From Dirofilaria immitis (taxonomy: Eukaryota; Nematoda; Chromadorea; Rhabditida; Onchocercidae), in NCBI GenBank assembly GCA_024305405.1, contig JAKNDB010000068.1:11393501-11457500 (forward strand): a stretch of 64,000 bases of DNA, in the 5' to 3' direction. Made by a program: the position numbers and the translations under genes. The notes beneath the pieces were generated by a model. The model made no database searches. It was not told the origin of the DNA and was given only the letters and a program-made list of their open reading frames with translations. Shown piece by piece: positions 12,715 to 25,349 of the stretch; position 1 is the stretch's first letter, and every line of letters begins with the position of its first letter.

Positions 12715-15700
12715 TCAGTTCGGTGGCCAATTCATTTGAACATTCTCATGCAGGAATTGTGGAAGCCATTCCAGATATTCATTCAAAAGATATTCACTTT
12801 TATTCCTCCAAACTTCCAATAAACGTACTCGGCTCGTTGTCTGAAAAATGATTTATGAAATAGCTGAGTAATTCTTGTAAATTAATTGATTTCTCAAAAA
12901 TTTTCACTATGCGAAGTTAACGATATTCCTACCTCATATTCAATTAATGCGTTTAACAATCTCTCCGTTCGCAACTGTAATTTTGCCCATGGCTTCGTCA
13001 TTGTACTTGGTGAAAGTAAAAGTTTATCAGTATAAGTCGCTAAAGATGGACACACTGAACCGTCGAGAAAAAACTGTGCAAAATAACGATACAGATTGAT
13101 ATTGAGAGATAATGGCTGTTCAATCTTGCCCAAAGGCCAATGCATATCACTGAATGTTCCATTCATAAAAATGACGATGGTATCTGTAGCTGGATCATAT
13201 CTGAAAATTTGAGATTTTCAGTCCCGACATCGAAAATTTTTAATTTCTGAAACTGATTAAACTCCTCAGATAGATCAAAAATACAGGATCACTTGCTCAA
13301 AAACTATTTTAGATTTATAATTACTTGCCGTGGTTCCTCTTCCTTGATAGGCGCAAAATGACAATAAGTATTCGCCAAACGAGGTAACCAATTTTCCTCT
13401 ACACAGATTACATTTTGCATATACTTTTTATCTTTCTTCTAAAAAATAACTATAAATATAAAATTTCAAATAAAATAATCAAATATTAGTCCGAAGTATA
13501 ATACAATCTATAATGATTAATTCTCACAACTTTGTTTAAAAGTTCTCTAAGTTATGTAAATTTGAAAAAAAAAAACCTCAACGATCTCGTGATATAGCAC
13601 CCATTCTGGTTCATCTTTAAACAACATAGAACTTGGATCGATGTAGACGTAGTCCTATAAATACTGATATACTTAAAAGATATTTTTAAGTCTTGAATAA
13701 TAAATAAAGAACCAAGAAAATGAAACCTTTAATTTTTGCGATTGATATGCACCCTTGGATACACTCTCAGACGTTACTGGATCCACTTTTCGAGCTATAT
13801 TATCAGTAAGTGAAGCAGTCACAATCTGTCTAAAGTAAAAAAAATTTCTAACATAAATTGAAATGAAAACATTATAACGATCACAATTAAAACAATACTT
13901 TGCAAGCTCTGAAAATCAATAGCATATTAAGTTGAAAATCAGATATTTTAATGAATTAACTTTATTCACCTTAACATTAATATTTCTTCATCAGTGGGTG
14001 ATTTCATATCCAGTTTTACCATAAATGGTTTATCGTTTGAACATTTTGAATTGATAATTTTGGTTAGTTGCTTGCATAATTTCCGAATTTCAATGAGCGC
14101 TTTATAACGAACCCTAATCGATGACATTCCTCTTCAGATCCCTAAAAATACTTCCTCATATAAAATAAATGCAGAAAAATTAAAACACTGAATTCTTTTT
14201 GCAGTAAAAAAAAGATTTTACAAATAACTGACTTCTGATGCTTCAGCAGTCAAAATAGCTCGCAAGAGAACTGTGAGATCACCGAAATTCCGCGCCTGTC
14301 CAGGTGGACACCATGAACGCCTTTGCTTCAATGCTTCAAGCATTAGCGCTTGTGTTTCTTGGGTATTTTCACCTCTAAAAGAAAAAAGACTTTTTGAGTA
14401 TTAGAAATATTTCGATATCATATTGTAATTTTTTTATTTTATAGATTAAAAACAAAATAAACCTCAATGAATAAAGAGAAATGAGAGGTTCTCGAACTGA
14501 CAATGCAGCAACCAAACAACAGGCATAAGGAATCAGAGAATGCTGATTTGCCATCACAAGTATCTTAGCAAAGGCTGGTGCCAGTGGAAAAATAGATAAA
14601 GTTTTTCCAAGCACACTAATTCGTGCTTCTTTCTAAAACAATGTTTTGCTTGGATATTCATTAAACTGATTTGCAAACATCACTATAAACAAAAAGAAAA
14701 TTTTAAAAGTGATTGACATTTAATTATTTGAATTTCCCAAACTGTAATGTCAAGAAATGAAATCGGATGCCGTTTTGCTGAGTATATGCAATTTTCAATC
14801 ATCAAAATAATGTATTGATTACTTTCTTTAATGTAAAATAGAAGGAAAAAATCAAAAACATTGTCAAACTGACCATGTTATTCTTCACAGTCACTCGTAA
14901 AGCTCCTAAACGGATCAAACGCTTTTCAGCTTCTTTCAGCGAATCTTCATCAGGTAATGTTGGAAAAGGAAAATTTGCCACCTCAAATATAAATTAAGAA
15001 TAAGCATTTTTTCCAAACTAATGCATCATCATTCTTAAGAGAAATGCACTATCATTCTCAAAAACCTTAATTTAAAGCAACAACCTTGACGATATTCATG
15101 GATTTCAAATGAAGTACAAGTTGGTCAACCGGTTTAGTCAATATTTCCGGTGGACTAAATTTCTCGAAATCAGAATAAACTGCTGATGAATACAATCTGA
15201 AATGTAATTCAATAATTATTTCTTAAAACAAAAAGAAAATATTTTGGCCATAGAATAAAAACGCTTATAGAACGATTACACTATATTATTTTTGGTTAAA
15301 CGAAAAAGAATGCCTCATTAATTAAAGTGTCAAAGCTCGCAAAATCAAATGAAAACAAAGTTTTTGATTCACAAAGCATTACAGCAAAACATATGCAGTT
15401 ATTTCTTTCAAATTATAGCACTGTAGCAATGATTTAAGAAAAGAGCAATGATACCTGTAGACTTCCCCAGGTTGAACACGTCCGGCACGCCCAGCCCTCT
15501 GATCGGCTGACGCTTGAGAAATCCAGCTTATAAGGAATTGAGAAACACCAGTTACCGGATCATAGTAACGCCTCTTTTCACGACCGCTATCGACAACATA
15601 TCGCACAGCGGGGATAGTAAGCGATGTTTCTGCTACATTCGTTGCAATTACGCACATTCTGCAATGTGCATAAATTGATATGTATTAAAGTAAAAGGAAT

Positions 15701-18700
15701 TTAAAATGCGAAAAGATTTAAAAATTCTGTAAAAAACTTAAAAAGAATTTTTAACATGAATTAAAAGTATTTTACGGTAACTAACATATATTTAAAAACT
15801 AACCGGTGCCCATTTGGAGTTGGTTCAAAGATCCGCTGTTGTTTTTTACTGGACAGCAGCGAATAGAGTGGTAGACAGAAAAGAGGAGGGGCCGATGAAT
15901 TTCGTGGACCTGAAGCAGCAGGACAAAAATTCTGAAAAAAGACTGTTGCACAAACAGAAACCATAAAGTTGCACTGATACAACAAAACTGATCTCATGCA
16001 AAAATTTATTCATTTTTCCTTACATTTTTTTATAGCAATTTATAGCTCTTTGAATTTCAATTTATAACTTACAAATTCACTTATTTCAGAGTCAGAATCG
16101 CCACAATCCAAATCAGCATCAACGAACCTATCGTCGTCTAGTCTTTCATCCGCAGCTTTTTCGATCTTTTCTAATTTATTCATCTCTTCCATTTCCAGTT
16201 GATTCTGCTTTAGTTTTTTCCTGCCAACTACCTTTTCCTTTTTTCTGCAGTTTTCTCTCTTAATGATAAAAGAATATTAACCTCAGCTCCACATTTAAGG
16301 TTCTATGAATCATTTTAATGAAATCTTGATTTTCCTCAAAGAGCATAAAAAGGATTTTTGAGTTAGCAGCTTAATTTTGATAAGAATATTTTTTTGTAGT
16401 AAAAAAATACCTAATCGCGTAACGTTCCACAAGCCATTTTAACAATGCCATAACCTACAATAAATGCAAGCTGATCATAAACTAATTAATGCTCAATAAA
16501 GATAATTCGCAGAAGTACTTGAATCTCTTTTAAAGTATTACAAGCAATACCTCTAATTTTCCAGAAAGGAAAACCAATATTGTCCCAGGACTCTTGTGTT
16601 CATGAATTTCACATATTTTATAAAACGCTGCAGTAAGGTAATTTTCTGGTGTTTGCCTTTCAAAATGAACAGACACTGGATACTGTCTTGTGTCAATGCT
16701 CAGTACAGGTGGCAACGACGTAGGAAAGAGCCTAAAAGTGACAAAGCTGATGCATGCAATATTTTGAAGCAATATTAAAATAAATAACTGAAGCAAAAAT
16801 CTGAATGAAGGTTTGAATGAAGCACCAAGATTCATAAATACCTTTTATTTCTAAAATCATCCAAATGTAAGGTTGCACTCATAATAATAAGCTTCAACGG
16901 CGAGCCTATACGCAATCGATAAGGTCCTATTCGTGTCAACAAACCAATAAGCACATCGCTGTACATAGACCTTTCATGTGCTTCATCTACAAAAAATTCT
17001 TTCACACCAATAGAATAACGTCGAAATAGAACTGAATTACTCGAAAACAAAGATTTCCTTTAATTTCAAAAATCTTTTATTCATTTAAATAACAACCTAC
17101 CGATGATAATAACCGAATAAGCTGAAAGCATTACATCTTTCTGCATTTCTTTCATTAAGACGCCATCCGTCATAAATAGAATAGATGTTTCAGATGAACG
17201 ATTACCTTCATATTTTATCTAAACATATTTTCTATCAACTTGAGATCAATCTTCACCACCAATTATAAAGTAGGTATACTTCATCAAAATGAAGTTTCTT
17301 TAAATAGTAGTTACGTTTAGAAGATTCCAACCGATGGCATAAGAAAATTGTTGTTTACTACAGCATTTTGAAATGACATAGACATCTCAACAACTTATAA
17401 TTTCGATACTTCGATAATGATCAAGGATTTCACGAACAAATACAACTTTAACTTTTTCTTTCAAATTTAGTAAACTATTCGGTATAATCCAGATGAACCT
17501 GTAAATTATACTTGATATGAAACTGCGTTTGGTAGATTCATTTCCTGCGCCACACGTGCTGCCATACTTATGGCAGCTACGCGTCGAGGTTCAGTTATTC
17601 CTATTAGTTTACCATGACGAGTATAACCAGCTTCATATAAAAATTGAGGCAATTGAGTTGTTTTTCCAGATCCAGTTTCACCGCATATTATTGTTGCCTG
17701 ATATTAAAATTGTTGAAGAAATTGTAAACTTTTCATTTCTACGAATTTTTAAGTAATGAACGGAATATACGAGTGATAAAAGGGTAATGAAATTTAAAAA
17801 TTCCAAAAGCCTGTCAATTTTCCCAATCATTTCATTATTCGATATCATTATCCTCATTCTCTGTCGCAAATCATTGATAAACATACGTAATTGTCATTTA
17901 TAGTTTCTATGATACTCTGCTCTTCAGCATAAATAGGCAGTTTCAATCGTTGTGCTTCAGCACTTTTGCTGCGATGAACAGGAACAAACATGCTTTTCGT
18001 GTTTCTTCTAATATCGATATTTTCTTCGTAATGGATGATATTTTAACCGGAAGATTGGCAACTTCGAGATCCGAAGTACTTGGTTCTATAAGCACTGATT
18101 TGAAGAACATAAAAAGAAAAAACTAAAATCGATGTCTCATGACGAATTTCTAAAATGATCATAAAGCAAATATTACTAAGCATAAAAACGCTGAATTTAA
18201 AAAGAATAGAAAGAAACCCAATAAATGTATTTCTTCATGACATTTGGTCTTTAGCTTGCTGTCATTAATATCAGTATCAATCATTCCATAAGTAAAGGAC
18301 TGCGACTGATTCGTTATATTTTTGGCCTTCTAGCCGTAGTATCTTCAGATTGTTCTTCTCCCACATTATTATCGTCCATGCAAAACTTTGATGATTCAGT
18401 GTTTATTGCTATCTAAAAAAATTTAACTTAACATTCATTTTTTTAGTTAAAGACAACAATGTGAAACCGATGCCATTCAAAAATCTGACATTTCCAGCAA
18501 AATTATGCTATGAACTGATCAATGTCAACTTTATAAAAATAAAGATAACCTTTTCTGTAAGCAAAACATCATCTTCACTTTCGCTACCCGTCTCGTAATA
18601 ATTTTCTTGTATTGGTTGTTTTCTCGGCTCAGGCAAAGAAATAAATTCACGACCTGCCAGACTTGACAATTTTTTTGGGATGATGCAATCTTCTTCTAAT

Positions 18701-19543
18701 CTAAAAAATATGAAAAATTTGCGAAATTAGAAAATATAGATGAGATGCGAAACTTCAAAATACAAAAAAATATGTAATTCAAAAATTTGTCAGAACATTC
18801 AAGCTTTGATTAAGTCTTATTTCTTTGCCAAAAAGGATAGAAGATTTACGATGAAATTCAATACTTTTCAGGTTTTCTCGGATGAACTTTTGCTATGAGC
18901 TTGGTCATTATATCTGTGGGTAATTGATATTGCATTAAATTTTCCAGAAGTGATTCCTTCTAAAAAATATAAAACTAAATCGACAATGTTTTACAATTAG
19001 TAAAAATTTGAAGCTTTTTAGTAAGTCACCAGAAAATGGTTTAAAAATAAAAACTTTCTCTTAAAAACTTAAGGAACTTTAATGAATCCTGATCAAATCA
19101 ATAGTGAAATTTCCACCGATTCTTTTTGCTTCTTCCTGTCCATTATTTTTATCAATTTCTTTCGTTTAGTTTTAGATATCTTAGCTTCTGTTTCTTCCAG
19201 TCGTCTTTTTTAGCTTCATTCTTTTGCGATTGATTATTTTATTGTCCGTTTTCTTCACTTTTTTCTTCTTAAATAAAGGAATGAAATTCGTTGATTTACT
19301 GAATGAGAGGGATAAGCCAAACTTGATTTTAAAGAAATGATTTGTTTACTGTTCTACTTAAATCAGTAGAAATCAAACACGTTATTGACTTTAAATAAAA
19401 ATTCAACTTACTTTGGTCTTTGCTGGTAATATAAAAGCATTAGTTGTATTAGCTGGATTATTATAATCACCGGAGCTTATTTCCGTTTGTTCCGAACTAA
19501 CGCATCCATTTCCCGTTACGTTTTGTGTGATTCTTTTCTTCAT
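12715..19543 (-). CDS. DHX37: DHX37/Dhr1-type DEAH-box RNA helicase
   Basis: Nucleolar ATP-dependent helicase that releases U3 snoRNA from pre-40S particles (Dhr1/DHX37 family; C. elegans rha-2 class). About 24 short exons. Motif [10 protein letters not shown] and Ia TEPRRVAA lie in the exon at about 17515-17700; SAYSVIII joins across an intron to [20 protein letters not shown] (II) and IIMSATL (III) at 16832-17050; [10 protein letters not shown] is at about 16560-16700; [12 protein letters not shown] (V) and [15 protein letters not shown] (VI) are at 15450-15660. Winged-helix/ratchet/OB exons follow ([38 protein letters not shown]), ending [21 protein letters not shown]. The first exon starts [12 protein letters not shown] at 19543. 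Apparent one-base losses: 14112-14114, 17994-17997, 18319-18323; at 19206-19211 the frame is off by +1 (one base fewer or two more). The helicase core itself is intact. Identity is firm; a few exon borders are approximate. Confidence 0.93.
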
Positions 19544-22061
19544 CCTTAAAAGAATGTATTAAATAATATAAAGCAAAACTCAAGAACGATTTCAGTGTAT
19601 TTAACCGAGAACCGATCGCAAATATTATTTATAGTCAGTGGTGTGAACTATTACGAGGTAAAGTGTAACGACGAATGAATTTAAACAAAATCAAACGGAA
19701 TTCAAAAAAATTTATAAATTATCGGTGAAATAATACAACATACTAATATTAAGTGAATTTGTAGTAATTCAAGAATGGAATAAAATATAAAAGGATATAT
19801 TTCGAGATGTAGAGAGGGTTGAATCCCGATTCAACACAGAAATACGGAATAGCGTTAATCTAGACATTACGTTATTTTGAGACTCCTGACAACCGAAATG
19901 AATAGAACCTCTGTAAGGTCAACGTAAGACGTCCCAATTCGATCGATTCGGTCGGTGCTTTAGCAATATGGACAAACCTAACAGAAATGGATTAAGCCAT
20001 ATTAATTGAACATGAAAAATTTGTACGTACAAATCGCAGAATTTGTTACTATTCTCTTTTTCAAGAGGAGAGCTGAAAAAGGAATAATATCGACAATTAA
20101 ACTCAGAACGTCATACATTTAACTCATTAATCTACAATAACAGTAAGATTAAGAGATACATGCAACGAACATTAGTAGGATGTCTTCACATTTTCTATAG
20201 CTTATTTTTTTTCTGATAACATTGTACTTGTTTATTGTTGTTATGCTAAATTCCAATAAAATTGTTTTTTAAATTCAATAAATTACATTTAGACTTTAGT
20301 GGAGTTCTTTGACTTTAGTAAATTCCCAATCAACCTCAATAAGACAACTAACTTAATCCAATCTTCGCTCTGTTCTCTCTGAACTTAAGAAACCTCATCC
20401 TCGTATATTTCACTAAATTCTCGAGAATCCATGAATGACACAGTGTATGAAATATCATTTCCCGTACGATTACTGTATGCATATTTCTCAGATTGCATTC
20501 CTATTCTCTTATGTCCATGATGTTGACGATGCGTTCAGAGCAAATTTAGTAATGACCTGCGAAAAAAAAAGGAAAAACTTGCTCGATATTCCAGAAACTT
20601 GCTCGATATTCCAGAAGCTTGCTCGATATTCCAGAAACTTGCTCGATATTCCAGAAGCTTGCTCGATATTCCAGAAACTTGCTCGATATTCCAGAAACTT
20701 GCTCGATATTCCAGAAACTTGCTCGATATTCCAGAAGCTTGCTCGATATTCCAGAAACTTGCTCGATATTCCAGAAACTTGCCTTATATTCCTTTAATTG
20801 GAGACATGTTTAAATGACAAAAAGCGGATATTCAAAAATATCTAAAAACAAACGACGACTGCAAATAAAGGCAAAAATTTCAAATTATTCAAAATTTCTC
20901 GCATATTTCTATTCTGGTTATCTTTTTATCTTTTCTTATTTATTTCATACACTTTCTCATTTTTTCTATGCCTTTCGATTATACTACTTCAATTTCTTTC
21001 TCTCCTCTCTCTGTCTTCTATTGATTTTTGAAAAAATGGTGATAAATTGTTGCCGATACTATTTTTATCTCAATCATTTGATTGATTTTATTTGAGAAAT
21101 GAGAACGGGAGAGAGCAGAATTTATGATGACATCCCGGCATCTCTCAAATAAGTTAATCATAGCTTAGTTTGGATATGTAATCGATTGATAGGGGTTAGC
21201 GGTATAGCAGTAGCAATGTTCCATATTTTTCTGTCGGAGTGCATGTTGAGGTCATCGATGAATGCTTCTCTTCTCATTCCCATTCTTGCTCTTCTCTTAC
21301 CTATCTCTCCGTTTTTATTATTCGTCCATTAATGGGAAACGTTCAAATTATTCAACTATTTACTGTGCGTACGTGTGTCGAAAGTGACGTGTGTAGACGT
21401 ATGTTTCTGATTTATGCAACGTGGATTTATATCAGCACGTTTGTGGAAGTATTTATGCGTATATCTGCAAACGTAATTACGCGGCGATATCCATATACAT
21501 GGATACTGAATTTATATCATGTGTGATGCATTCAGTTACATGCGTATCTGTATTGAGTATATAAGTATGCATCTACGTATGTATGTGTATGTGTGCACAT
21601 ATACGTTTATGAACATGTGAATATATCGATGACGTCATGTGAATTTTAAGAATTATTAAAATTTTTAAAAGTTTAAGCTTTAGTTAACATTTTCGAAGTA
21701 ATTCATTTGATAAGATTTTTTATCATTCAGTAATGATTAATATTCATCCAAGTATTATTTATTCAATGTATAATATAAAGTTATTATCAATAAATAGGTT
21801 AAAAAATTTGATATCTTCCAACATCTCAAATGTTCCTTTTCTCGTCTGTTCTTTCTTTAGAATAAATTATTTTTGGAAATATGGAGAGGAAAATTAATGC
21901 TAGAAAAAAACAGAGAGGAAAAGATGGACTGATGTTAACTGATTCTATTTATTAATAATTATTGAATTTCTATGCGCTAATTATCGCAATAGTTTGCTGA
22001 TCGCTAAATATTTAAATGGTTTCCAAATCAAGAGATATTTACTCCAAATTTTAGTTTAAAT
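19544..22061. other. Divergent promoter region, DHX37 / mev-1
   Basis: 2.5 kb between the head-to-head genes DHX37 (-) and mev-1 (+), so it should hold both promoters. Visible contents are the 20-nt tandem array at 20581-20780, a short inverted repeat GTTGAATC/GATTCAAC near 19825, and a slightly GC-richer stretch at about 21350-21530. No gene is supported; open frames across the tandem array are repeat artefacts. Confidence 0.55.
20581..20780. repeat. Tandem array, 10 x 20 nt
   Basis: Ten consecutive units of GCTCGATATTCCAGAARCTT with no length change. The only variable base is R: the order is A,G,A,G,A,A,A,G,A,A, so the G units make HindIII sites. Partial units flank it on both sides. Because 20 is not a multiple of 3, all three forward frames stay open and encode the same cyclic peptide, which creates spurious ORFs. 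Confidence 0.97.
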
Positions 22062-23288
22062 ATGTTTAAGGTGAGGATGTTACTTCAGTTCAGAAATGCT
22101 GCATTCTGTCGTACGTTGTCTCAAAATGTTCAGGTATTCTTCGCAGTTATTCACTTCTTAAAAAAATTAAAAAACTGAAATTTGATTAAGAAAAAGACTA
22201 TGAAGACTATAGTTCGATTAAGTTATATAACTTACTCTGAATAAAAGTTTTCATTTATTGCACTATTATCAGCATTTATGATTTACTCGTTTAACTTATT
22301 TTTGAAACTGCAAAATATTATTAAGGTATATTCAGAAAAATAGAAATGATTAGGGATGATAGTCAAAGATATAACCGGATATCAACGTAACATTTTGAAG
22401 TTAATAAAATTATGCGAAGTTTTAAGCGATGGTGAAATAATGCTTCTTTGCGAAGCTTATTTTGTCATATCTTCAGGTCTTACGATTGCTAAAGACCGGT
22501 ATTCCACATCAGTCTGCTAAAACTCCAATTCAAGAATGGGGTTGGGATTATCTTTTGCGACAGCGAGCTTTGAAAAGACCGATTAGTCCACATCTTTCAG
22601 TCTATAAACCGCAGCTCACATGGATGGTTTCCGGATTTCATCGTATGACTGGATGTGCTATGGCTGGTAGATACGTTTTTGATGAATATTAAATTTCGGT
22701 TGTATCTTCGAATTTAAAGCAAAGATATTGCTTTATTAGGGAAATGGAGCGTTAGGAAGTCAGTAAGGATTATTGAAATTTGCAATATTACTATCGAAGG
22801 ATAAAATGAAGTTAAGAAGAAAAAGTGATAAAAAGCTGTAATCGTATGGACGTAATCATCTCGGAAAGAGACTAATTTTGGGGACATTCATTAGAAGGAT
22901 TTCGTGATTCGAATCAAAGAGAATAAGTGAACAATATTTAACCATGAAAAATTTCAATCATTTTTCAGGTACTTTGTTGATTGGTGGTATTGGTTTTGCT
23001 CTGTTGCCGTTAAATTTCACCACATTTATTGATTTCATTCGTGGTCTTGGGTTACCCTGGGTTATCACCGATGCGTTTAAATTTATTATTGCTTATCCAA
23101 TTGTTTTTCATTCATTGAATGGTATCCGTTTCATCGCATTTGATTTGGCTTTGGGGACTGATGTCCCTTCCGTATACACCAGTGGTTATTTGGTTCTTTC
23201 CTTAGCGGCACTGATTGCATTAGCAGTTGTGGTGGCACCTCGACTGAAGAAAGAAGATTACGTTGCTGTTGATGCACCAAAGAAATGA
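22062..23288 (+). CDS. mev-1: Succinate dehydrogenase cytochrome b560 subunit (SDHC)
   Basis: Inner-membrane anchor subunit of respiratory complex II; with SDHD it binds heme b and ubiquinone. Exons 22062-22133, 22477-22666, 22969-23288 join in phase to 193 residues. Residues 1-24 are a basic mitochondrial presequence. KTPIQEWGWDYLLRQR and RPISPHLSVYKPQLTWMVSG match C. elegans MEV-1 closely; SPHLSVY is the quinone-side signature and H in IVFHSLNGIRF is the expected heme ligand. Three membrane helices follow (GFHRMTGCAMAGTLLIGGIGF, the FKFIIAYPIVFHSLNGI segment, and SGYLVLSLAALIALAVVVA). The ATG lies 8 nt behind an AAATTTTAG acceptor. It is first in a same-strand run with ced-9, as in C. elegans. 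No frame break. Confidence 0.97.
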
Positions 23289-23609
23289 ATGATATTTATT
23301 CATTTCAGACTATCAAGTTACTAGATTTGAATGTAAAATTTCATTCTGAAATTTTAAAAAATTATGCCGCTCTTCTCATTATATTATCCCGACTAATGTT
23401 GTTTAGTTGTATCATACCATTTATTGATTATAATTCCTTTTTTGGAAGCATTCTGATTATCTGATTTTTTTTTGAGATATGAATCTCAAATTTGGTTTAT
23501 AAAAGCATAATAATAATAATGTATCATACTGTTATCTGTATTCCATAGTTTAATCAACGTTTTACGTTATTCGATCGTCGCACTGTATAATTATTAATTG
23601 TAAATGACG

Positions 23610-23629
23610 AATAAACAAAATTTTAGACG
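23610..23629 (+). promoter_or_regulatory. AATAAA followed by trans-splice-like acceptor before ced-9A
   Basis: AATAAA at 23610-23615 is followed by ATTTTAG ending at 23626, and the ced-9A ATG begins 3 nt later. This arrangement suits cleavage of the mev-1 message and trans-splicing of the next cistron. The role is inferred from motif position only. Confidence 0.5.
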
Positions 23630-25349
23630 ATGTTTATCAGTGATTCAACTACTTCGAAATACGATAAATATAACGAATATACCAATGTATGGTTTGAATG
23701 TCGAGATGATATATACGTTATACAAGTGAGTGCATCTTTATTTCACTTATTGATATGCAAGAATCTATTTGACACTTAAATTTTCTTAGTTATGTCAATG
23801 GAAATTTGAAAATAGGAATGAAGAGTTACTACAAGCTCGAATAGATAGAAACCAAAGAAGCAATATTCTGATCATTCGAAGACGTTGGGCTATAGCGGAA
23901 CACATTTATACATTGGGACTTCGGAAGCTAAAGGCCAAGTGTTTTGTTCACGTTCATTTTAAAATATGTCGCTTACTTTTGACTGCTGTATTGTAGACTC
24001 AAATGGATCGCCATTTGTTATAGCAGAACATAATCTTCGGTAATTATGCGGCTAACAATTTGCAGGATTTCGTAGCTGATTATATTCAATATCGGCTTCG
24101 CATACATAGCAATCGTAGGATACCAAATTTGATGCACGCATGTAGACGAAGTTATCAAAATGATTTGATGCGTTCTGTGGCTTTAATTTTTGAGGAGAAA
24201 CATGAAGAAGAGCTCCGGAGAATGGTAGCTTCATTGTGCGCGAACGAGAATTTTTCGTTTAAACGGTACATCGAAGTGAGTAGTTGACGAAACGCATTTT
24301 CCTCATTTCGTGCAAATTGTATTGCGTTCAGTCAATTTAATTGATTTTTTCTCTTTGATAATCTGGATTGATCGTATCATATCATCATGGTAATTATGTG
24401 ACATTAATGAAGTCGTACAGCATATTTCTTCTAGATTATGGAACATTTCGTATGTATTCAGAATGAAAAACCAGCAGAAATGTCCTATGGACGTCTGATT
24501 GCATTGATCGCATTCGCTGGATTGATTGCTACACGATTAAGTGATATGAAGCGCTTCGCGGAAGTTTCAATGATTATGTCATACACTTCGAAATTTTTAC
24601 AAAAAGAGTTGCTTTGACATGGCCACAGAACAAGCGCTCTTGGGCTAGTTTTTATCATAATCTAATGTTCTTTTTGATTTTTACTGTATAACAATTTCAG
24701 ATAAAGCATTATGAGAAAGATAAAGCTTCAAAAATGATGTGGTTAGAGTGATAAAATAAAAAAGTAAAATAATTGATTTGCGAAAAGATCTGTGCAATTT
24801 GTTAAATATAGTAAATGATTTCAATTTGTTAAATATAATATAGTAAATGATTATTTTCATCAGATAAGTTGGTTGTGTATAAAATTTGATATCAGAGAAT
24901 GTTTTTGATCATTTAGAAAAACGTTTAAGTATACAGTTATATTAGAATATCCTAGGGAGAAAAGTAACAGTAAATAGTCATCTCATCACATAAGTTAGTT
25001 GTGGCATAGACTTTTCTTAGAAAGATATAGAAAATGGATAGAGTGAAGGTTTAGGATTTAGGTATTTTTAAATCAGTTGGAATGGTGAAAATTTGTATTT
25101 AAGCTTTGTTGGGGCACTGATGGAGAGACAAAAATTTTCTTGTCGCTATTTTTTTACCCTAAGCTTAACTAAATTTCAGAGTAAGTTTTTTGATCTTGCA
25201 AGGACGATAGTCAAGTTGAATAAAAACGAAGAATCGGAACCAAAAATAGAAAGGAATGAATGGTGGTCAGCAATCAGTAGGATGGCTTTTTTAGTGTTTT
25301 AAGTATTGCTGTTTTTACATTATTCAAATTTATGCTTAGAGCACGATAA
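23630..25349 (+). CDS. ced-9: CED-9-like BCL-2 family protein, copy A
   Basis: Anti-apoptotic BCL-2 homologue that in C. elegans holds CED-4 at mitochondria. Exons 23630-23725, 24066-24275, 24435-about 24685, 25180-25349. BH1 is SYGRLIALIAFAGL (C. elegans SYGRLIGLISFGGF), followed by SMIMSYTSKFLQK and BH2 LTWPQNKRSWASF. The C-terminal exon encodes a charged stretch, a tryptophan pair (EWWSAI) and a hydrophobic tail anchor ending MLRAR. Two frame breaks: A5 at 24601-24605 (one more A gives QKRVALTWP) and T6 at 25287-25292 (one more T opens the tail anchor to the stop at 25349). With both restored the exon lengths and phases match copy B (210-nt second exon in both). Either a working gene with consensus errors or a recently decaying copy; the neighbours favour the former. 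The exon 3 donor (ACT/GTATAAC) is provisional. Confidence 0.85.

Noticed and set aside
19801..19850. GGTTGAATCCCGATTCAAC, resembling a tRNA T-arm
   Set aside because: No matching acceptor stem, D-arm or anticodon arm could be folded around it; it is a short inverted repeat.
20435..20817. Three overlapping forward ORFs of 64-120 codons with DIPETCSIFQKLARYSRN-type repeats
   Set aside because: They are the three readings of the 20-nt tandem array; all frames stay open because the unit lacks stops. No start context or homology.
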